This document shows, piece by piece, positions 35,497 to 44,539 of a stretch of DNA of 64,000 nucleotides. Numbering within the stretch: position 1 is the first letter of the stretch; every line of letters starts with the position of its first letter. The DNA lies in contig JACRCN010000068.1 of NCBI GenBank assembly GCA_016219005.1, positions 1 to 64,000 on the forward strand, written 5' to 3'. Origin of the DNA: Deltaproteobacteria bacterium. Lineage in GTDB: Bacteria; Desulfobacterota; Desulfobacteria; Desulfobacterales; SpSt-501. The notes beneath the pieces were generated by a model. The model saw nothing but the letters and a program-made list of their open reading frames with translations, was not told where the DNA came from and did not search any database. The position numbers and the translations under genes are program-made.

Positions 35497-36946
35497 GGTA
35501 GTGTCCTAATTTGAGTGGGCGGTTTTATTTTAAACATTATACCTCACACGATCAAGGATGCTATAATTTGGTTCGATAAATTCATCATTTCCATCTTTCA
35601 CAGTTTTTATTAAATTATATCTAATCATTTTTTGCATATCCCTGAGACGTGTACTTTGTGATGTCTTGTAATAAAAAGCAGATATCTCTGGTACTGATAA
35701 AAATTTTTTAATTGATATTCTCTCTTTAGATATTATTATTTTAATCACTTCAATTATTCTATGGTTTAATTTTATTTTCTGTTCTTTCTTATTTTTAAAT
35801 AAAAACTGTATATAATCTGAAAACATTAATTGCTTAACTTTTTTTAAGACTTTCTCTTTTGTTGTTTTTATTTCATCACGGTAACCCTCTAATCCCCAAA
35901 TAATAAAATCTATCGGGTCCAATGTTTCTCTAATTTTATGTAATTTATCAATATAATTGTCTTTGTGGGAACTCCAAAAATTAGCCAAGGACCAAAAACA
36001 ATAATCATTGACTCCATTAGCTAATAAAATAAGAGCTTCAAGAGCTCTAGCTGTTCTTCCATTGCCATCTGCAAAAGGATGTATTTCAGTTAAATAATAG
36101 TGTGCCATGATTGCTTTAACAAATGGATTATCGCTTAAATCGATGGAGTCATTTTTTCTATTCAACCACGTTATTAAGCCTTTCATGGCAAATTCAATAT
36201 CACTCTGTGTTTGGCATAAACTTGATTTCCTTGGGTGTCCGAAAGTAACATTAAAATTTGTCCTATACCGACCTGGAGTATTTGAAACATAATCCAAGTC
36301 CTCTGTAAAATATGTATGAATTTGCTTGATTATGCTTTCTGAATATTCAAAATTGCTTTTATTTTTAGCAATCACTTCTTGAATAAATTTATAAACTTTT
36401 CTAGAATTATCAGCCTCTCTTTCTTTTCTGCGTAATGGTTCACCCTGGGAAGCCTTTTTAATTCCTTCCTCAATTTCATCTTTATCAATAACCGTTCCCT
36501 CGATTGATAGCGTAGCTCCAATCACTGAGATAAGCTCATTTCTTATAATTTTGTCTGTTGATCCTGGAAATGATGGTAAGTCCCTAATAAAACTATCCAT
36601 ATTCATTATTTCATAAGACACTCTAAAAAACCTATATTGAGTCTCTGGCGGCAATTTTTTTTCGATAGACTCAACTAAGTCAAAATCCAACAATTTTTCG
36701 CAGGTTAACGGCGTAGCCATATCTGCCTCTCTAATGATTTCGCCCATTATAAACCACAATTTTATAAAATGCAAGGCTTAATGATGGAATAAAATTTATA
36801 TAAAATGGATATAAAAATGATTTAAAAAAACTAAATACTACAAATAGTTATATAAAAAATATAAAAAAAATGAATAAGTAAATGTTTTTTAAATTGACAA
36901 ATAAAAAGATTTAAAATATACTTGCATCCATGATTAAGACACTACC
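35497..36946. mobile_element. 1450-bp AT-rich transposon-like unit carrying only a Fic gene
   Basis: The unit begins GGTAGTGTCCTAAT (35497-35510) and ends ATTAAGACACTACC (36933-36946), inverted repeats matching at 13 of 14 positions. Identical 8-bp copies of CGGTTTTC flank it (35489-35496 and 36947-36954). Base composition drops sharply to AT-rich inside both ends and returns to GC-rich outside. The Fic gene fills most of the element and no transposase is present, so movement would need an enzyme acting in trans. Removal of the element restores one uninterrupted CGGTTTTC site. The 8-bp duplication narrows the transposase type, but I cannot name the IS family. Confidence 0.85.
35530..36720 (-). 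CDS. Fic family protein (probable AMPylase), element cargo
   Basis: 396 residues. The Fic core HPFADGNGR (residues 214-222, followed by TAR) is intact, including the catalytic histidine, the glycine-rich anion hole and the arginine. An N-terminal inhibitory-type motif TLSIEG ([S/T]xxxE[G/N]) is present, as in class II Fic enzymes that block ATP until relieved. The C-terminus looks like a winged-helix region (VPEISAFYYKTSQSTRLRDMQKMI). Codon use is very AT-rich, unlike all neighbours, supporting recent transfer. GAGAGG is 5 nt before ATG 36720; in-frame starts at 36747 (ATG) and 36774 (TTG) lack ribosome sites. Confidence 0.88.
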   Translation of the reverse strand: MATPLTCEKLLDFDLVESIEKKLPPETQYRFFRVSYEIMNMDSFIRDLPSFPGSTDKIIRNELISVIGATLSIEGTVIDKDEIEEGIKKASQGEPLRRKEREADNSRKVYKFIQEVIAKNKSNFEYSESIIKQIHTYFTEDLDYVSNTPGRYRTNFNVTFGHPRKSSLCQTQSDIEFAMKGLITWLNRKNDSIDLSDNPFVKAIMAHYYLTEIHPFADGNGRTARALEALILLANGVNDYCFWSLANFWSSHKDNYIDKLHKIRETLDPIDFIIWGLEGYRDEIKTTKEKVLKKVKQLMFSDYIQFLFKNKKEQKIKLNHRIIEVIKIIISKERISIKKFLSVPEISAFYYKTSQSTRLRDMQKMIRYNLIKTVKDGNDEFIEPNYSILDRVRYNV

Positions 36947-36954
36947 CGGTTTTC
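36947..36954. repeat. Right 8-bp target site duplication of the Fic element
   Basis: Second copy of CGGTTTTC, directly abutting the right inverted repeat of the Fic element. The GC-rich sequence after it is the former neighbour of the selenoprotein's upstream region. Confidence 0.85.
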
Positions 36955-37068
36955 AGCATGCCTGCCGCCGGAACCCTGCCCGCTTCCCGGCCGAAGCATG
37001 CGGTCGGCGGCCCACTCGCGCTCTCGGTCCCCGTGCGGTTGGCGCAGCGGCCCCGGTGATTTTTGCGC

Positions 37069-37098
37069 TTGACAGCCTTAATGGTATATTGGTAATAC
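37069..37098 (+). promoter_or_regulatory. Promoter with GntR-type operator for the ornithine operon
   Basis: TTGACA (37069-37074), 18-nt spacer, TAATAC (37093-37098), about 88 nt before the aminotransferase start. The spacer and -10 hold ATGGTATATTGGTAATACAA (37081-37100), an interrupted repeat of GGTA/TACC-like half-sites as bound by FCD-type GntR proteins. The GntR encoded at 38483 in the same operon is the obvious candidate regulator. Confidence 0.45.
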
Positions 37099-37185
37099 AA
37101 TTTAATAATTAAACGTCCCGCACGGAACCGGCCGGCCGGGCGGCCCCGTATTTGAGACGGCTTCCAGTGAAACGGTGACAGGAGC

Positions 37186-38451
37186 ATGGCATCCGCCTTC
37201 GCAACACCCTCCAGCCGATATTTCATCGACCTGGAAAAGGAAGACGGCGCCTTCAACTACAAGCCGCTCGACGTGGTTCTCCACAAAGGCAGCGGGGTCT
37301 GGGTCTGGGATGTGGACGGCAGGAAGTACATGGACTGCCTGTCCGCCTATTCGGCGGTCAACCAGGGCCACTGTCACCCCGAAATCCTGCGCACCCTGGT
37401 CGATCAGGCCCAGCGCCTGACCCTGACGTCCCGCGCTTTTCGCAACGATCAACTGGGACTGTTCTACCAGGAACTCTGCGAACTGACCCATTCGCATCGG
37501 GTCCTGCCCATGAACAGCGGGGCCGAAGCGGTCGAGACGGTGATCAAGGCCGTCCGCAAATGGGGCTACCAGGTCAAGGGGATTCCTGCGGGCCAGGCCG
37601 AGCTCATCGTCTGCGCCGACAACTTCCACGGCCGCACGATCACCATCGTCGGGTTCAGCACCGATCCGAAGTCCCGCGAGGGGTTCGAACCGTTCACGCC
37701 CGGCTTCAAGATCATTCCCTACGGCGATGCCGAGGCCCTCGCACAGGCCATCACCCCCCGCACGGCGGGATTTCTCGTGGAGCCCATCCAGGGCGAGGCG
37801 GGGGTCATCATCCCGCCCGCGGGCTATTTGCGGCAGGCCCGGAACATCTGCGATCGGCACAACGTGGTCTTGATCCTGGATGAAATCCAGACCGGGCTCG
37901 GACGAACCGGAAAGCTCCTGGCGGAGGAGCATGAAGGGATTGAAGCCGACATCACCCTGATCGGCAAAGCCCTGTCCGGCGGATTTTATCCGGTTTCCGC
38001 CGTGCTGTCCAACCACGAGGTGCTGAGCGTTTTGCGGCCGGGCGAGCATGGGAGCACCTTCGGCGGCAACCCGCTCGCCTGCGCCGTGGCCAGGACCGCG
38101 CTTAGGGTGCTGGTGCAGGAGCACATGGCGGAAAACGCCCTCGTCATGGGCGAGTATTTCATGTCCGGCCTGCGCTCGCTTCATGCTCCCGTGATAAAAG
38201 AAATCCGCGGCAAAGGCCTCATGATCGGGGTCGAGCTTCATCCGGGAGCGGGCAGCGCACGCCATTACTGTGAAAAGTTGATGGCCGGGGGGATTCTGTG
38301 CAAGGATACCCACGAGCAAACCATACGGCTGGCGCCGCCGCTGGTCATCCAACGCGAAGATATCGATTGGGCGCTCGAAACCATCCGGCAGGCCCTGGTG
38401 CCGGCCGGAGCTGGATGGAGCTGCGGCCGAGGCGCCTCATGTCGCTCCTAA
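37186..38451 (+). CDS. rocD: Ornithine aminotransferase
   Basis: Class III PLP enzyme of 421 residues converting ornithine and 2-oxoglutarate to glutamate semialdehyde and glutamate. OAT-like segments are [66 protein letters not shown] and [13 protein letters not shown]; the PLP lysine is K261 in [12 protein letters not shown] and the second-subunit contact is [13 protein letters not shown]. The Y in [10 protein letters not shown] is the ornithine-specific position. First gene of an operon with ornithine carbamoyltransferase and carbamate kinase. The last 15 or so residues ([12 protein letters not shown]) look non-conserved. Confidence 0.9.
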   Translation: MASAFATPSSRYFIDLEKEDGAFNYKPLDVVLHKGSGVWVWDVDGRKYMDCLSAYSAVNQGHCHPEILRTLVDQAQRLTLTSRAFRNDQLGLFYQELCELTHSHRVLPMNSGAEAVETVIKAVRKWGYQVKGIPAGQAELIVCADNFHGRTITIVGFSTDPKSREGFEPFTPGFKIIPYGDAEALAQAITPRTAGFLVEPIQGEAGVIIPPAGYLRQARNICDRHNVVLILDEIQTGLGRTGKLLAEEHEGIEADITLIGKALSGGFYPVSAVLSNHEVLSVLRPGEHGSTFGGNPLACAVARTALRVLVQEHMAENALVMGEYFMSGLRSLHAPVIKEIRGKGLMIGVELHPGAGSARHYCEKLMAGGILCKDTHEQTIRLAPPLVIQREDIDWALETIRQALVPAGAGWSCGRGASCRS

Positions 38452-38482
38452 AAAACGATGATTCTACCCAGGACGTGGCGCG

Positions 38483-39262
38483 ATGACGACACCCGACCCC
38501 GGAACCGAGGTGCCGGAAGCGTCTGCCGGCGCGTTTCGAAAAGCCCGCCGAACCCGCTTCATCCATGACATCCTCAGCCAGATCGAGCAGGCGATCATCG
38601 ACGGAAAATACCGGGTGGGGGACAAGCTGCCCAGCGAACGGCAGCTGTGCGAGCTTTTCCAGACGAGCCGCGGCCCCCTGCGTGAAGCCCTGAGAGTTCT
38701 CGAGCAGAAGGGACTGATCACCATCAAGGCGGGCGCCTACGGCGGGGCCTTCGTCACGGCCGTCACCACCGAGCAAATGAGTGAAAGCCTGGGGTTCCTC
38801 CTGAAGTTCAAGGGGGTGAGCCTGGCGGAGCTTGCGGAATTTCGTGCCTTCCTCGAAGGCGCCACGGCGGCACTGGCAGCCAAGCGCGCCCGGAAAACCG
38901 ATATCGAGCACCTCAAGGCCCTCATCGCCGAGGCCCGCGCGCATTCCAAAAGAGACCCACGGCACCTGGATCCTTTGCTGCCTATCGACAGCCGGTTCCA
39001 TAAGAGCCTTGCCCAGGCCGCGGGCAACCGCCTGTTTCTTTCCGTCCTGCAAACCGTGTACGAGAACATGTATCAGTACCAGGACAAGTATCTTCCGCGC
39101 GAGGAAAGGATTATCAAGCTGCTGATCAAGGATCTGAACGAAATCCGCGCCGCCGTTGAAGCCGGCGATTCCGAAGCGGCCCGCAGCCTGATGCAGCGAC
39201 ATGTCCACAAGTTCAACCGTCTGGCCGAAGAAGGGCAAAAGCAAAAGGACAAGGCCCCGTGA
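38483..39262 (+). CDS. GntR family regulator, FCD type
   Basis: A 259-residue FadR-like regulator. The winged helix (about residues 20-92) contains [22 protein letters not shown] and [19 protein letters not shown]; a YGGAFV wing follows. The FCD domain (about 105-245) has [31 protein letters not shown] and a C-terminal RHVHKFNRL metal or ligand patch. It lies 31 nt after the aminotransferase gene and presumably controls the operon through the operator near 37090. Confidence 0.88.
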   Translation: MTTPDPGTEVPEASAGAFRKARRTRFIHDILSQIEQAIIDGKYRVGDKLPSERQLCELFQTSRGPLREALRVLEQKGLITIKAGAYGGAFVTAVTTEQMSESLGFLLKFKGVSLAELAEFRAFLEGATAALAAKRARKTDIEHLKALIAEARAHSKRDPRHLDPLLPIDSRFHKSLAQAAGNRLFLSVLQTVYENMYQYQDKYLPREERIIKLLIKDLNEIRAAVEAGDSEAARSLMQRHVHKFNRLAEEGQKQKDKAP

Positions 39263-39330
39263 GCGGGAAAGGAGCCCCTTCAACCTGGCCGATGCCCATG
39301 AAAGAGCCTCCGTTACGAAAGGAAGAAGAA

Positions 39331-40326
39331 ATGAATCTGAAAGGCAGGCATTTTCTAAAGTTGCTGGATTTTTCTCCCCAGGAAATCGAGTTCCTTCTGA
39401 ATCTCTCTGCGGAGTTGAAAAAGGCCAAGAGGTCCGGCACCGAAGTGCGGCGTCTTAAGGGCAGGAACATCGCGCTCATCTTCGAGAAGACCTCGACCCG
39501 CACCCGCTGTGCGTTTGAAGTGGCTGCGCACGACCAGGGCGCCCATGTGACCTACCTTGACCCGACCGGATCGCAACTCGGCAAGAAGGAGTCCATCCGC
39601 GATACCGCACGGGTGCTGGGGCGCATGTTCCACGGCATCGAGTACCGCGGCTTTGAGCAGACGCGTGTGGAGGAATTGGCGAAAAGCGCCGGAGTTCCGG
39701 TCTGGAACGGCCTGACCAACGAGTTCCATCCCACCCAGGCGCTGGCCGACATCCTGACCATGCAGGAGCACAGCGACAAGCCGTTGAAACAGGTGGCGTT
39801 CGCCTTTCTGGGCGACGGGCGCAACAACGTGGCGAACTCGCTTCTGATCGCCGCCGCCAAGATGGGCATGGATTACCGTGCGGTCGCGCCCAAGGAGCTG
39901 CATCCCAACGCCGAGCTTACGGCCCTGGCCCGGGAAATCGCCAGGGGGACCGGGGCGCGGATCACCCTCACGGATGACCTGTCCAGGGGGTGCGCCGGCT
40001 GCGATTTCCTGTACACTGATATCTGGGTGTCGATGGGAGAACCCGAAGATGTCTGGGCGGAGCGCATCCGGCTGCTCAAGCCCTACCAGGTGAACCGGGC
40101 GCTCATGCAGAAAACCGGAAACCCCAAGGCCAAGTTCCTGCACTGCCTGCCGGCGTTCCACGACCGGCAGACGGAGATCGGGGAGGCCATCTACCAAAAG
40201 TTCGGACTCGAGTCCATGGAGGTGACCGACGAAGTCTTCGAGTCACCGGCCTCCATCGTCTTCGACCAGGCCGAGAACCGCCTGCACACGATCAAGGCGG
40301 TGATGCAGGCCACCCTCGGCGCCTAG
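39331..40326 (+). CDS. argF: Ornithine carbamoyltransferase
   Basis: 331 residues. The carbamoyl-phosphate loop STRTR lies at about residue 53 in [14 protein letters not shown], the ornithine-binding [11 protein letters not shown] is conserved, [12 protein letters not shown] leads the second domain, and the catalytic HCLPAFHD motif begins at residue 271. The DIWVSMGEP loop (SMG) is typical of true OTC. Because carbamate kinase and ornithine aminotransferase are in the same operon, a catabolic direction (citrulline to ornithine plus carbamoyl phosphate) is more likely than arginine biosynthesis, as in arcB. Start ATG 39331 has GAAAGGAAGAAG upstream; the frame opens 24 codons earlier. Confidence 0.92.
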   Translation: MNLKGRHFLKLLDFSPQEIEFLLNLSAELKKAKRSGTEVRRLKGRNIALIFEKTSTRTRCAFEVAAHDQGAHVTYLDPTGSQLGKKESIRDTARVLGRMFHGIEYRGFEQTRVEELAKSAGVPVWNGLTNEFHPTQALADILTMQEHSDKPLKQVAFAFLGDGRNNVANSLLIAAAKMGMDYRAVAPKELHPNAELTALAREIARGTGARITLTDDLSRGCAGCDFLYTDIWVSMGEPEDVWAERIRLLKPYQVNRALMQKTGNPKAKFLHCLPAFHDRQTEIGEAIYQKFGLESMEVTDEVFESPASIVFDQAENRLHTIKAVMQATLGA

Positions 40327-40363
40327 CGCGCCGGGCATCGATGAAAATGATATTGGAACATTT

Positions 40364-41335
40364 ATGCCAAAGCCATTGATACTGATTGCGCTCGGCGGCA
40401 ACGCCCTGATCCAGAAGGGCCAGAAGGGAACCGCCGAGGAGCAGTTCGCGAACCTGAAGGTGCCCATGCGGCAGATTGCCCGGCTGTCGCGCGATTACCG
40501 CATCGTGATCACCCACGGCAACGGCCCCCAGGCGGGCAACCTGCTGCTGCAGCAGGAGAGCTGCCGCGAGGTGCCGAACATGCCGCTTGAGATCATCGTT
40601 GCCATGACGCAGGGGCAGATCGGCTACATGATCGAGTCCAGCCTCGACCGGGCCTTGATGGAGATCGGCGTTACCACCGAGCAGCTGTTCGTGTCCCTGA
40701 TTTCCTACGTCGTGGTCGACGAGAAGGACCCTGCATTCCGGAACCCCACCAAGCCCATCGGCCCCTTCTACACAGAGGAGCAGGCCCGGGGCCTGCCCTA
40801 CGTCATGGCCAGGACGGACAAGGGCTTCCGGCGCGTGGTGGCCTCCCCCAAACCGCTTGCGATCGTCGAGCACCGCGAGATCAAAAAATTGATCGAGATG
40901 GGCTTCATCGTCATTTGCTGCGGCGGCGGGGGCATCCCGGTGATCCGCAAGGAACGTAAATTCAGAGGGGTCGATGCCGTCATCGACAAGGATCTGGCCA
41001 GCGCGGTGCTCGCCGGCGAGATCAAGGCGGACGTCTTCATCATCGCCTCGGATGTGCCCGGGGTGTCCGTCGATTGGGGGAAACCGGCGCAACGGCAGTT
41101 GCGCAAAGTTCAACGGGCAGAGCTGGAGCGGTACCTGGCGGAGGGGCATTTCCCGGCCGGCTCGATGGGCCCCAAGGTGCAGGCCATCCTGCAGTTTCAC
41201 CGGGCCACCGGCAACCGGGGGATTATCTGCCACCTCGCGGACATCGAGCGGGCCGTTGCCGGGGCGGCCGGGACGGAAGTAGAAGCGATCTCAAAAATGC
41301 ATCTGACGGTCGATGGCGGCGCGGCCCGCCTCTGA
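40364..41335 (+). CDS. arcC: Carbamate kinase
   Basis: 323 residues. Converts carbamoyl phosphate and ADP to ATP, CO2 and ammonia. Recognised by ALGGNALIQKGQKGT, THGNGPQAGNLLLQQE, CCGGGGIPVI, RGVDAVIDKDLASAVLA and FPAGSMGPKVQAILQF. It lies 37 nt after the carbamoyltransferase. The ordinary family C-terminus ends near AGTEV; the last 18 or so residues here (AISKMHLTVDGGAARL) are encoded by a truncated copy of a 145-bp dispersed repeat (41282 onward), so the tail appears to have been acquired. Confidence 0.92.
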   Translation: MPKPLILIALGGNALIQKGQKGTAEEQFANLKVPMRQIARLSRDYRIVITHGNGPQAGNLLLQQESCREVPNMPLEIIVAMTQGQIGYMIESSLDRALMEIGVTTEQLFVSLISYVVVDEKDPAFRNPTKPIGPFYTEEQARGLPYVMARTDKGFRRVVASPKPLAIVEHREIKKLIEMGFIVICCGGGGIPVIRKERKFRGVDAVIDKDLASAVLAGEIKADVFIIASDVPGVSVDWGKPAQRQLRKVQRAELERYLAEGHFPAGSMGPKVQAILQFHRATGNRGIICHLADIERAVAGAAGTEVEAISKMHLTVDGGAARL

Positions 41336-41347
41336 AAAAGGCTCACC
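41282..41347. repeat. Truncated copy of the 145-bp inverted-terminus repeat (copy 1)
   Basis: GAAGCGATCTCAAAAATGCA and the following bases to GCTCACC match the left half of the copy at 52214 (shared landmarks: ATCTCAAAAATGCATC, GCCCGCCTCTGAAAAA, GCTCACC). The right half is missing. The copy overlaps the last 18 or so codons and the stop of the carbamate kinase gene. Confidence 0.7.
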
Positions 41348-41378
41348 CCAAGACAGGTCAACAATTCAGGAGAACTTC

Positions 41379-42746
41379 ATGAACCGCAAGAACGTAATCA
41401 TCATCGGTGCCGCCGGCAGAGATTTCCACAACTTCAACACCTGCTACCGCGACAACCCGGCATATAACGTGGTCGCTTTCACCGCGGCCCAGATACCGGA
41501 CATCGCAGGCCGCAAGTATCCGGCCGCCCTCGCCGGCAAGCTCTACCCCAAGGGCATTCCCATCCACGCCGAGGCCGATCTTCCCAAGCTGATCCGGGCC
41601 CTCGACGTGAGCGATTGCGTGTTCTCCTACAGCGACGTGACCTACCAGCACGTCATGAACGTCGCTGCCGTCGTGCAGGCGGCGGGCGCCAACTTCGTGC
41701 TGCCGGGGCCGAAGGACACCATGCTCAAGAGCCGCAAGCCCGTCATCTCGGTGGGAGCTGTGCGCACCGGCTGCGGCAAGAGCCAAACCTCGCGGCGCGT
41801 GATCGAGATTCTCATGGCCCAAGGGCTGAAGGTGGTGGCGGTGCGCCACCCCATGCCCTACGGCGAGCTGGCCGCCCAGAAGGTGCAGCGGTTTGCCAGG
41901 ATCAGCGATTTCTCGAAGCACAAGTGCACGGTCGAGGAGATGGAGGAATACGAACCCCATGTCGCGCGCGGCAACGTGATCTATGCCGGGGTGGACTACG
42001 AGGCCATTCTGAGGTCGGCCGAGAACGACCCGCAGGGCTGCGACGTGATCCTCTGGGACGGCGGCAACAACGACTTCCCCTTCTACAAACCCGACCTGCA
42101 CGTGACCGTAGTGGACCCTCACCGGCCGGGGCACGAGATGTGCTACTATCCGGGCAACGTCACCCTGAGGCTCGCCGACGTGGCGGTGATCAACAAGATC
42201 GACAGCGCCGATGCCGCCGGCATCGATGCCGTGCGCCGGAACATCGCAACGGTCAACCCGCGGGCGGTCGTCGTCGACGCCGCCTCGGTGCTCGAAATGG
42301 ACAACCCGGCCGTGGTTCGGGGCAAACGGGTTCTCGCCGTGGAAGACGGGCCGACGCTGACCCACGGCGAGATGAAGATCGGGGCGGCGGTGGTGGCGGC
42401 GCGCAAGTTCGGCGCGGCGGCCCTTGTCGACCCCCGGCCGTATCTGATGGGACGGCTCAAGGAGACGTTCCGGATTTACCCGGGCATCGGTACGGTGCTG
42501 CCCGCCATGGGCTACGGTGCCAGGCAATTGAAGGACCTGGAAGCCACCATCGACCGCACCGACTGCGATGCGGTGGCGATCGGCACCCCCATCGACCTGA
42601 AGCGCATCATCCGGATCAAAAAACCGAGCACGCGCGTTTACTATAACCTGCAGGAGCTCGGGAAGCCGGACCTGGTCATGGTGCTCGACGAGTTCATTCG
42701 CAAGCGCACCCTAGGCGGCAGAGCCAAAAGGCAGCCACGTCAATAG
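41379..42746 (+). CDS. Cyclic 2,3-diphosphoglycerate synthetase-like NTP-binding protein
   Basis: 455 residues. The N-terminal Rossmann-like part (KNVIIIGAAGRDFHNFNTCYRD) and the central P-loop GAVRTGCGKS (residues 126-135) match proteins annotated as cyclic 2,3-diphosphoglycerate synthetase. Further motifs are VRHPMPYGEL, LWDGGNNDFPFY and VINKIDSA (G4-like NKxD). The archaeal namesake makes cyclic diphosphoglycerate, but the bacterial role is unknown. Its place directly after carbamate kinase suggests a link to acyl-phosphate or citrulline metabolism. AGGAG precedes ATG 41379 at good spacing. Confidence 0.8.
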   Translation: MNRKNVIIIGAAGRDFHNFNTCYRDNPAYNVVAFTAAQIPDIAGRKYPAALAGKLYPKGIPIHAEADLPKLIRALDVSDCVFSYSDVTYQHVMNVAAVVQAAGANFVLPGPKDTMLKSRKPVISVGAVRTGCGKSQTSRRVIEILMAQGLKVVAVRHPMPYGELAAQKVQRFARISDFSKHKCTVEEMEEYEPHVARGNVIYAGVDYEAILRSAENDPQGCDVILWDGGNNDFPFYKPDLHVTVVDPHRPGHEMCYYPGNVTLRLADVAVINKIDSADAAGIDAVRRNIATVNPRAVVVDAASVLEMDNPAVVRGKRVLAVEDGPTLTHGEMKIGAAVVAARKFGAAALVDPRPYLMGRLKETFRIYPGIGTVLPAMGYGARQLKDLEATIDRTDCDAVAIGTPIDLKRIIRIKKPSTRVYYNLQELGKPDLVMVLDEFIRKRTLGGRAKRQPRQ

Positions 42747-42835
42747 CGCATGGAAGCGGTTTGCCGGAGCCCGCGCGCCTGGCGATGGCACACCCGGTTC
42801 GGTTCGGCCATAAACCACCCAAGTTGAGTAATGCC

Positions 42836-43741
42836 ATGATGCCAAATTCGAGGTCCACCGACAGCCGCCCCGACCCTCGACGCCCCGAATTCTCCATAGC
42901 CCATCTGCGCCATGTGCCCCGGCGCTTTTACCGCCGCTGGGCTGCCGCCGGCCTGATTCTCGCCGTTTTCGGCTTCGTCGCGCATGCCTTCGCCACCGGC
43001 CAGATCGAATGGGACGTCGTCGCCAAGTTCTTCACGGCCACGGCCATCATGGAGGGGCTGGTCAATACCGTCATCATGACCGTTCTTGCCATGATCCTGG
43101 GGATCTTCCTGGGGGTCGTGTTTGCCATCATGTTCATGTCCCCCAACCCGGTGCTGAAGACGGTCGCCTGTTTCTACATCTGGTTTTTCCGCGGCACGCC
43201 GCTGCTGCTGCAGCTGCTGCTGTGGTTCAACCTGGCTCTCGTTTTTCCGATGATCGGCATTCCGGGGCTGTTCGAGTATCGCACGGTGGCCGTCATCACC
43301 CCATTCATGGCGACCCTTCTGGGGCTGGGAATCAACCAGGGCGCCTACACGGCGGAGGTCGTGCGCAGCGGCATCTTGTCGGTGGACATCGGACAAACGG
43401 AAGCCGCGAAGGCGATCGGCATGACCCGCCTGACCACGCTACGCCGCATCGTTTTGCCGCAGGCGATGCGCGTCATCATCCCGCCGGTGGGCAACGAGGT
43501 GATCAGCATGGTCAAGCTCACCTCCATGGCGAGCGTCATTCAATACGCCGAGATTCTGCGCAACGCCCAGAGCATCTACTACGCCAACGCCCGGGTGATT
43601 GAACTGTTAATCGTCGCGGCCCTGTGGTATCTCATCGTCGTGACCGCACTTTCGGTGGGCCAGTATTTTCTCGAGAAACACTTCGCCAAGGGGGTCGGCG
43701 GCGCCAGGAACCGCCCCCGCCCTGTCGAGAGATCGCTATGA
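42836..43741 (+). CDS. Amino-acid ABC transporter permease (HisM/GlnP type)
   Basis: 301 residues. The His/Glu/Gln/Arg/opine permease domain is clear from [36 protein letters not shown]-type text ([11 protein letters not shown]) and the EAA loop [29 protein letters not shown]. About 5-6 membrane helices, with an N-terminal charged extension. The start is uncertain: ATG 42836 (doubled) is chosen, and an ATG at 42785 is possible. Its stop overlaps the ATPase start (ATGA). Confidence 0.88.
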   Translation: MMPNSRSTDSRPDPRRPEFSIAHLRHVPRRFYRRWAAAGLILAVFGFVAHAFATGQIEWDVVAKFFTATAIMEGLVNTVIMTVLAMILGIFLGVVFAIMFMSPNPVLKTVACFYIWFFRGTPLLLQLLLWFNLALVFPMIGIPGLFEYRTVAVITPFMATLLGLGINQGAYTAEVVRSGILSVDIGQTEAAKAIGMTRLTTLRRIVLPQAMRVIIPPVGNEVISMVKLTSMASVIQYAEILRNAQSIYYANARVIELLIVAALWYLIVVTALSVGQYFLEKHFAKGVGGARNRPRPVERSL

Positions 43742-44508
43742 ACACGCCGCCGATGGTCGTTGCCGTCAACGTGCACAAGTATTTCGGAAGTCTTTGCGCC
43801 TTGAAGGACATCAGCATCGATGTCGCCAAGGGCGAAGTGCTCTGCGTCATCGGCCCTTCCGGATCAGGCAAGAGCACGTTTTTACGCTGCATCAACCAGT
43901 TGGAGAAAACCGACCGGGGGGCGATCTGGATCGATGGCGAATTGGCCGGGTTCCGCCGGGTTGGGGATGCCTTGTACGAGCTGAACGACAAGGAAATCGC
44001 GCGGCAACGCATCTCCATCGGCATGGTGTTCCAGCGTTTCAACCTTTTCGGCCACATGACCGCACTGGAGAACATCACCGAGGGCCCGGTCACCGCTCAA
44101 AAGCGACCGCGGGCCGAGGCCGTCGAGGAGGCGCTGGCGCTTCTGAACCGGGTGGGGCTTTCGGCCAAGCGCGATGCATATCCGGCGCAGCTCTCCGGCG
44201 GGCAGCAGCAGCGCGTCGCCATCGCCCGCGCCTTGGCCATGCGGCCCAAGCTGATGCTCTTCGACGAGCCGACCTCGGCGCTCGACCCCGAGCTGGTGGG
44301 CGAGGTGCTGGCCGCCATGCGGGATCTGGCCCGATCGGGAATGACCATGATCGTCGTCACGCACGAGCTCGGTTTTGCGCGCGAAGTCGCAAGCCGCGTG
44401 GTCTTTATGGATGAGGGTGCCGTCGTCGAGTCCGGCTCGCCCCGGGAAATCCTGGTGCGGCCGCAGCACCCGCGCACCAGGGATTTCATTGCCGCCGTGC
44501 TGAAGTAG
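43738..44508 (+). CDS. Amino-acid ABC transporter ATP-binding protein
   Basis: 256 residues. Walker [10 protein letters not shown] at about residues 40-48, Q-loop [19 protein letters not shown], signature [15 protein letters not shown] at about 152, Walker [15 protein letters not shown], switch histidine VVTHELGFA. The GlnQ/HisP subfamily is supported by the permease and binding-protein neighbours. The start overlaps the permease stop by four bases. Confidence 0.93.
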   Translation: MNTPPMVVAVNVHKYFGSLCALKDISIDVAKGEVLCVIGPSGSGKSTFLRCINQLEKTDRGAIWIDGELAGFRRVGDALYELNDKEIARQRISIGMVFQRFNLFGHMTALENITEGPVTAQKRPRAEAVEEALALLNRVGLSAKRDAYPAQLSGGQQQRVAIARALAMRPKLMLFDEPTSALDPELVGEVLAAMRDLARSGMTMIVVTHELGFAREVASRVVFMDEGAVVESGSPREILVRPQHPRTRDFIAAVLK

Positions 44509-44539
44509 CGTAAACCCATATCACTTAAGGAGGATAGCG

